Of a stretch of DNA of 6,167 bases, positions 4,391-6,167 are shown in pieces. The stretch lies in contig CANEMG010000061.1 in the NCBI GenBank assembly GCA_947428535.1, forward strand, positions 1 through 6,167. Direction: 5' to 3'. A program made the translations under genes and the position numbers. Within the stretch, counting starts at the first letter, position 1. Each line of letters opens with the position of its first letter. The DNA is from an uncultured Clostridium sp. (GTDB taxonomy: Bacteria; Bacillota; Clostridia; TANB77; CAG-508). The notes below the pieces were generated by a model. That model worked only from the letters and a program-made list of their open reading frames with translations, searched no databases and was not told the DNA's origin.

Positions 4391-6167
4391 ATGAAAAAAA
4401 TTTATAAAATATTTTCTATTATTTTAATTTTAAATTTAATTTTGCTAGTAAATGTATTTGCTATAGACAAGTTAAATTTAAATGAAAATGAAATGAAAGA
4501 AATGCCAGAGATTATTGATTCTAAAAACGAAAGTTTGGAGAATGTAATTTCTGAAAATAGAAATTCAATAATCAATTCAGAAAATATAGAAAAAACAAAT
4601 TGTGTAATTGAAGATGTAGAGGTTTCAAATTCAGAATATATAGCTGAAGAAGATTGTAATATAGAGGATGACTTAAATTTAAATATAGAAAAAGAAGAAA
4701 CAATAGACACATTAGAAGAGAGTGAAGAACTTAAATTAGAAAAAATCACTCATGTAAATCCCTTATATAGTAATATTTTAAATGATGATGAAGTGCCAGA
4801 AGAATCAGTAGAAAATTCTGATTCAAAGCTATTATATGCACCAGCAATTTGTAGTACAATACAACAAGCAGGAAATATTATAAGACCATCATTAAAAAAT
4901 AGAACTAGATCAATAACAATTTGTTATAAAACCCCAACCCGTTTAGATAGTTCAATATATGAACAGATTTTAGATGAAGCAATGAAACATACAGGAGTAC
5001 CTACAGAGGGTGATTATATATCTTGGCAATATGGTAAATGGACTGGAAGTGGTGAGGGTAGAATAGAAGGAAACACATATTATTATAATATTACAATTAC
5101 AGTACTATATTATACAACTTACCAACAAGAAGTAGAAATGAATAGAGTAGTTTCAAATTTATTAAAAACATTAAATTTAAAAGGATCTGAGTATGAGAAA
5201 ATAACAACAATTTATAATTATATTTGTAGTAATGTTAAATATGATTATGATCAATCATCAGATGTTTTCAAACATACAGCATATGCAGCTTTAATAAATA
5301 AAAAAGCGGTTTGTCAAGGATATGCACTATTGTTTTATAGACTAGCATTAGAAAGTAAAATAGATGCTCGCCTTATTGCAGGAATAGGTAATGGCGGACC
5401 ACATGGTTGGAATATAGTTAAAATAGGAAACCAATATTATAATCTTGATTCAACGTGGGATGCTGGATATGCAAATGGAAAGTATAGATATTATTTATTA
5501 TCAGAGAATAATTTTACAAATCATACAAGAGATAGTGAATATTCAACAAGCGATTTTTATAAAAAATATCCAATGGCAACAGAAAATTATACAACATTAA
5601 TACAGGTTAATGGTGTTTGGAGAATGGTAGAAAGCGGAAATGTATTATATAATTATAATGGAATAGGAACAAACTCAAATGGAACATGGTATATAAAAAA
5701 TGGTACAATAGATTTTACGTATACAGGAACATGTATAGACAATGGAAAAACATATGTAGTGCAAAATAATAAAGTAATGACAAACTATAATAAAGTAATG
5801 TTAGTAGACAATGTATGGAGAAAAGTAGAAAATGGAGTAGTAAATTATAGCTATACAGGAATAGGAAACAATGAAAATGGTAGTTGGTATGTAAAAAATG
5901 GAGAGGTAACATTTAGAGATACTCTAACAAGCTTTGAAGATAATAAAGCATATATAGTAGAAAATAGTAAAGTAATTGCAGTTGTTGCAAAAGATGCAAC
6001 CGGATTAATGGTAATAAATAATAAGTGGAGAAAAGTAGAAAACGGAGTAGTAAAGTACAATTATGAAGGAATAGGAACAAATTCAAACGGAACATGGTAT
6101 TTAAAAAATGGAACAATAGATTTTACGTATACAGGAACATGTATAGACAATGGAAAAACATATGTAG
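4391..6167 (+). CDS. Secreted transglutaminase-like protein with Trp-rich wall-binding-type repeats (3' partial)
   Basis: The reading frame runs without a stop from the ATG to the window edge (592 codons). Residues 1-24 are a Sec signal peptide: KK-IYK, a hydrophobic core and a likely cleavage site after VFA. Residues ~26-145 are low complexity, rich in Glu, Asn, Asp and Ile, and look like a disordered or pro-region. Residues ~173-255 form a beta-rich domain (SITICYKTPT, YYYNITITVLYYTTY) usual before this core in clostridial homologues. Residues ~255-365 are the transglutaminase core: YICSNVKYDYD, then C308 in AVCQGYA, H338 in PHGWNIV and D353 in LDSTWD, spaced as in the Cys-His-Asp triad of the transglutaminase/papain-like fold. 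All three are intact, so cross-linking or peptidase activity on extracellular proteins or peptidoglycan peptides is plausible; the substrate is unknown. From residue 406 there are tandem repeats with WR-VE-G and WY-KNG signatures, similar in style to cell-wall attachment repeats. Codon use matches the first gene. Confidence 0.9.
   Translation, partial: MKKIYKIFSIILILNLILLVNVFAIDKLNLNENEMKEMPEIIDSKNESLENVISENRNSIINSENIEKTNCVIEDVEVSNSEYIAEEDCNIEDDLNLNIEKEETIDTLEESEELKLEKITHVNPLYSNILNDDEVPEESVENSDSKLLYAPAICSTIQQAGNIIRPSLKNRTRSITICYKTPTRLDSSIYEQILDEAMKHTGVPTEGDYISWQYGKWTGSGEGRIEGNTYYYNITITVLYYTTYQQEVEMNRVVSNLLKTLNLKGSEYEKITTIYNYICSNVKYDYDQSSDVFKHTAYAALINKKAVCQGYALLFYRLALESKIDARLIAGIGNGGPHGWNIVKIGNQYYNLDSTWDAGYANGKYRYYLLSENNFTNHTRDSEYSTSDFYKKYPMATENYTTLIQVNGVWRMVESGNVLYNYNGIGTNSNGTWYIKNGTIDFTYTGTCIDNGKTYVVQNNKVMTNYNKVMLVDNVWRKVENGVVNYSYTGIGNNENGSWYVKNGEVTFRDTLTSFEDNKAYIVENSKVIAVVAKDATGLMVINNKWRKVENGVVKYNYEGIGTNSNGTWYLKNGTIDFTYTGTCIDNGKTYV
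5660..5759 (+). repeat. 100-nt direct repeat, copy 1 (in unit A)
   Basis: This stretch matches 6068-6167 at 96 of 100 bases, and its last 55 bases (5705-5759) match 6113-6167 exactly. The offset is 408 bases, exactly 136 codons, so the frame is kept. The intervening unit B is much less similar. Confidence 0.95.
6068..6167 (+). repeat. 100-nt direct repeat, copy 2 (in unit C, reaches the window edge)
   Basis: Partner of 5660-5759, with four mismatches in 100 bases; the four differences all lie in the first 45 bases. The identity probably continues past the window, because the match is still exact at the last base. Confidence 0.95.

Larger units (their letters stand above)
5606..6167 (+). repeat. 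Tandem protein repeats (two full units and one partial) at the end of the transglutaminase-like protein
   Basis: Unit A starts at 5606 (VNGVWRMVESG), unit B at 5804 (VDNVWRKVENG) and unit C at 6014 (INNKWRKVENG), with periods of 66 and 70 residues; C is cut by the window edge. Each unit shows a VWR-VENG-V-Y-Y motif, then GIG-N-NG-WY-KNG, then a Phe/Tyr strand and a NGK-Y-V-NNKV segment. The repeated Trp and aromatic positions with Gly and Asn turns resemble the short hairpin repeats by which Gram-positive exported proteins bind wall polymers, so a targeting role is inferred. A and C are much closer to each other than to B. Confidence 0.85.

Noticed and set aside
4402..4749. Ser/Phe-rich minus-strand frame
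   Set aside because: It is the complement of the Glu/Asn-rich segment of the transglutaminase-like protein (GAA becomes TTC, AAT becomes ATT); no independent evidence.
5606..6167. CRISPR-like or satellite array
   Set aside because: The repeats are in frame, about 200 bases long, differ in length (66 and 70 codons) and encode recognisable protein repeats, so they are protein modules and not a CRISPR array.

Overview
The window reads as a piece of chromosome from an AT-rich, Gram-positive-type bacterium, most likely an uncultured gut clostridial (Bacillota) lineage. The supporting signs are strong ATA (Ile) and AGA (Arg) codon preference, AGGAGG-type ribosome binding sites, sigma-A-like promoters, TGA not being read as a sense codon, and three exported proteins of kinds common at clostridial cell surfaces. 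The species cannot be named from the sequence alone.

The layout is three co-directional (+) genes separated by long, structured intergenic regions. (1) Positions 2-3166 hold the 3' part of a large surface adhesin-like protein whose start lies upstream of the window. It carries a SdrD B-like/Cna-B-like module, two related copies of a 'GLxxR' module, and a C-terminal TPPTG / hydrophobic segment / lysine-rich tail that would fix it to the cell surface. (2) Positions 3529-4122 hold a small lipoprotein of unknown function, with a clear lipobox, an acidic linker and a C-terminal domain of about 120 residues. Its first half is markedly richer in G+C than the rest of the window. (3) Positions 4391 to the right edge hold a secreted transglutaminase/protease-like protein. 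It has a Sec signal peptide, an acidic Asn/Glu-rich segment, a Cys-His-Asp transglutaminase core and then tandem Trp-rich wall-binding-type repeats. It is cut by the window edge.

The intergenic regions hold much of the unexplained structure. After gene 1 there is a 58-nt element that is symmetric about one centre, then a dyad touching the -35 box of the gene 2 promoter, then a structured leader of about 175 nt. After gene 2 there is a textbook terminator with a GCAA loop, followed by three more dyads, one of them a perfect 15-bp hairpin with no T-tract.

All three products are predicted to be outside the cytoplasm: one sorted or membrane-anchored, one lipid-anchored and one secreted with repeats that may bind the wall. 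The window is therefore a cell-surface locus. Strong terminator-like structures and separate promoters suggest the genes are transcribed independently rather than as one operon. No mobile-element gene, tRNA, rRNA or CRISPR array is visible, and nothing here proves a new system. The least ordinary items are the intergenic dyads, the compositional break at gene 2 and the almost identical alternate repeats in gene 3.
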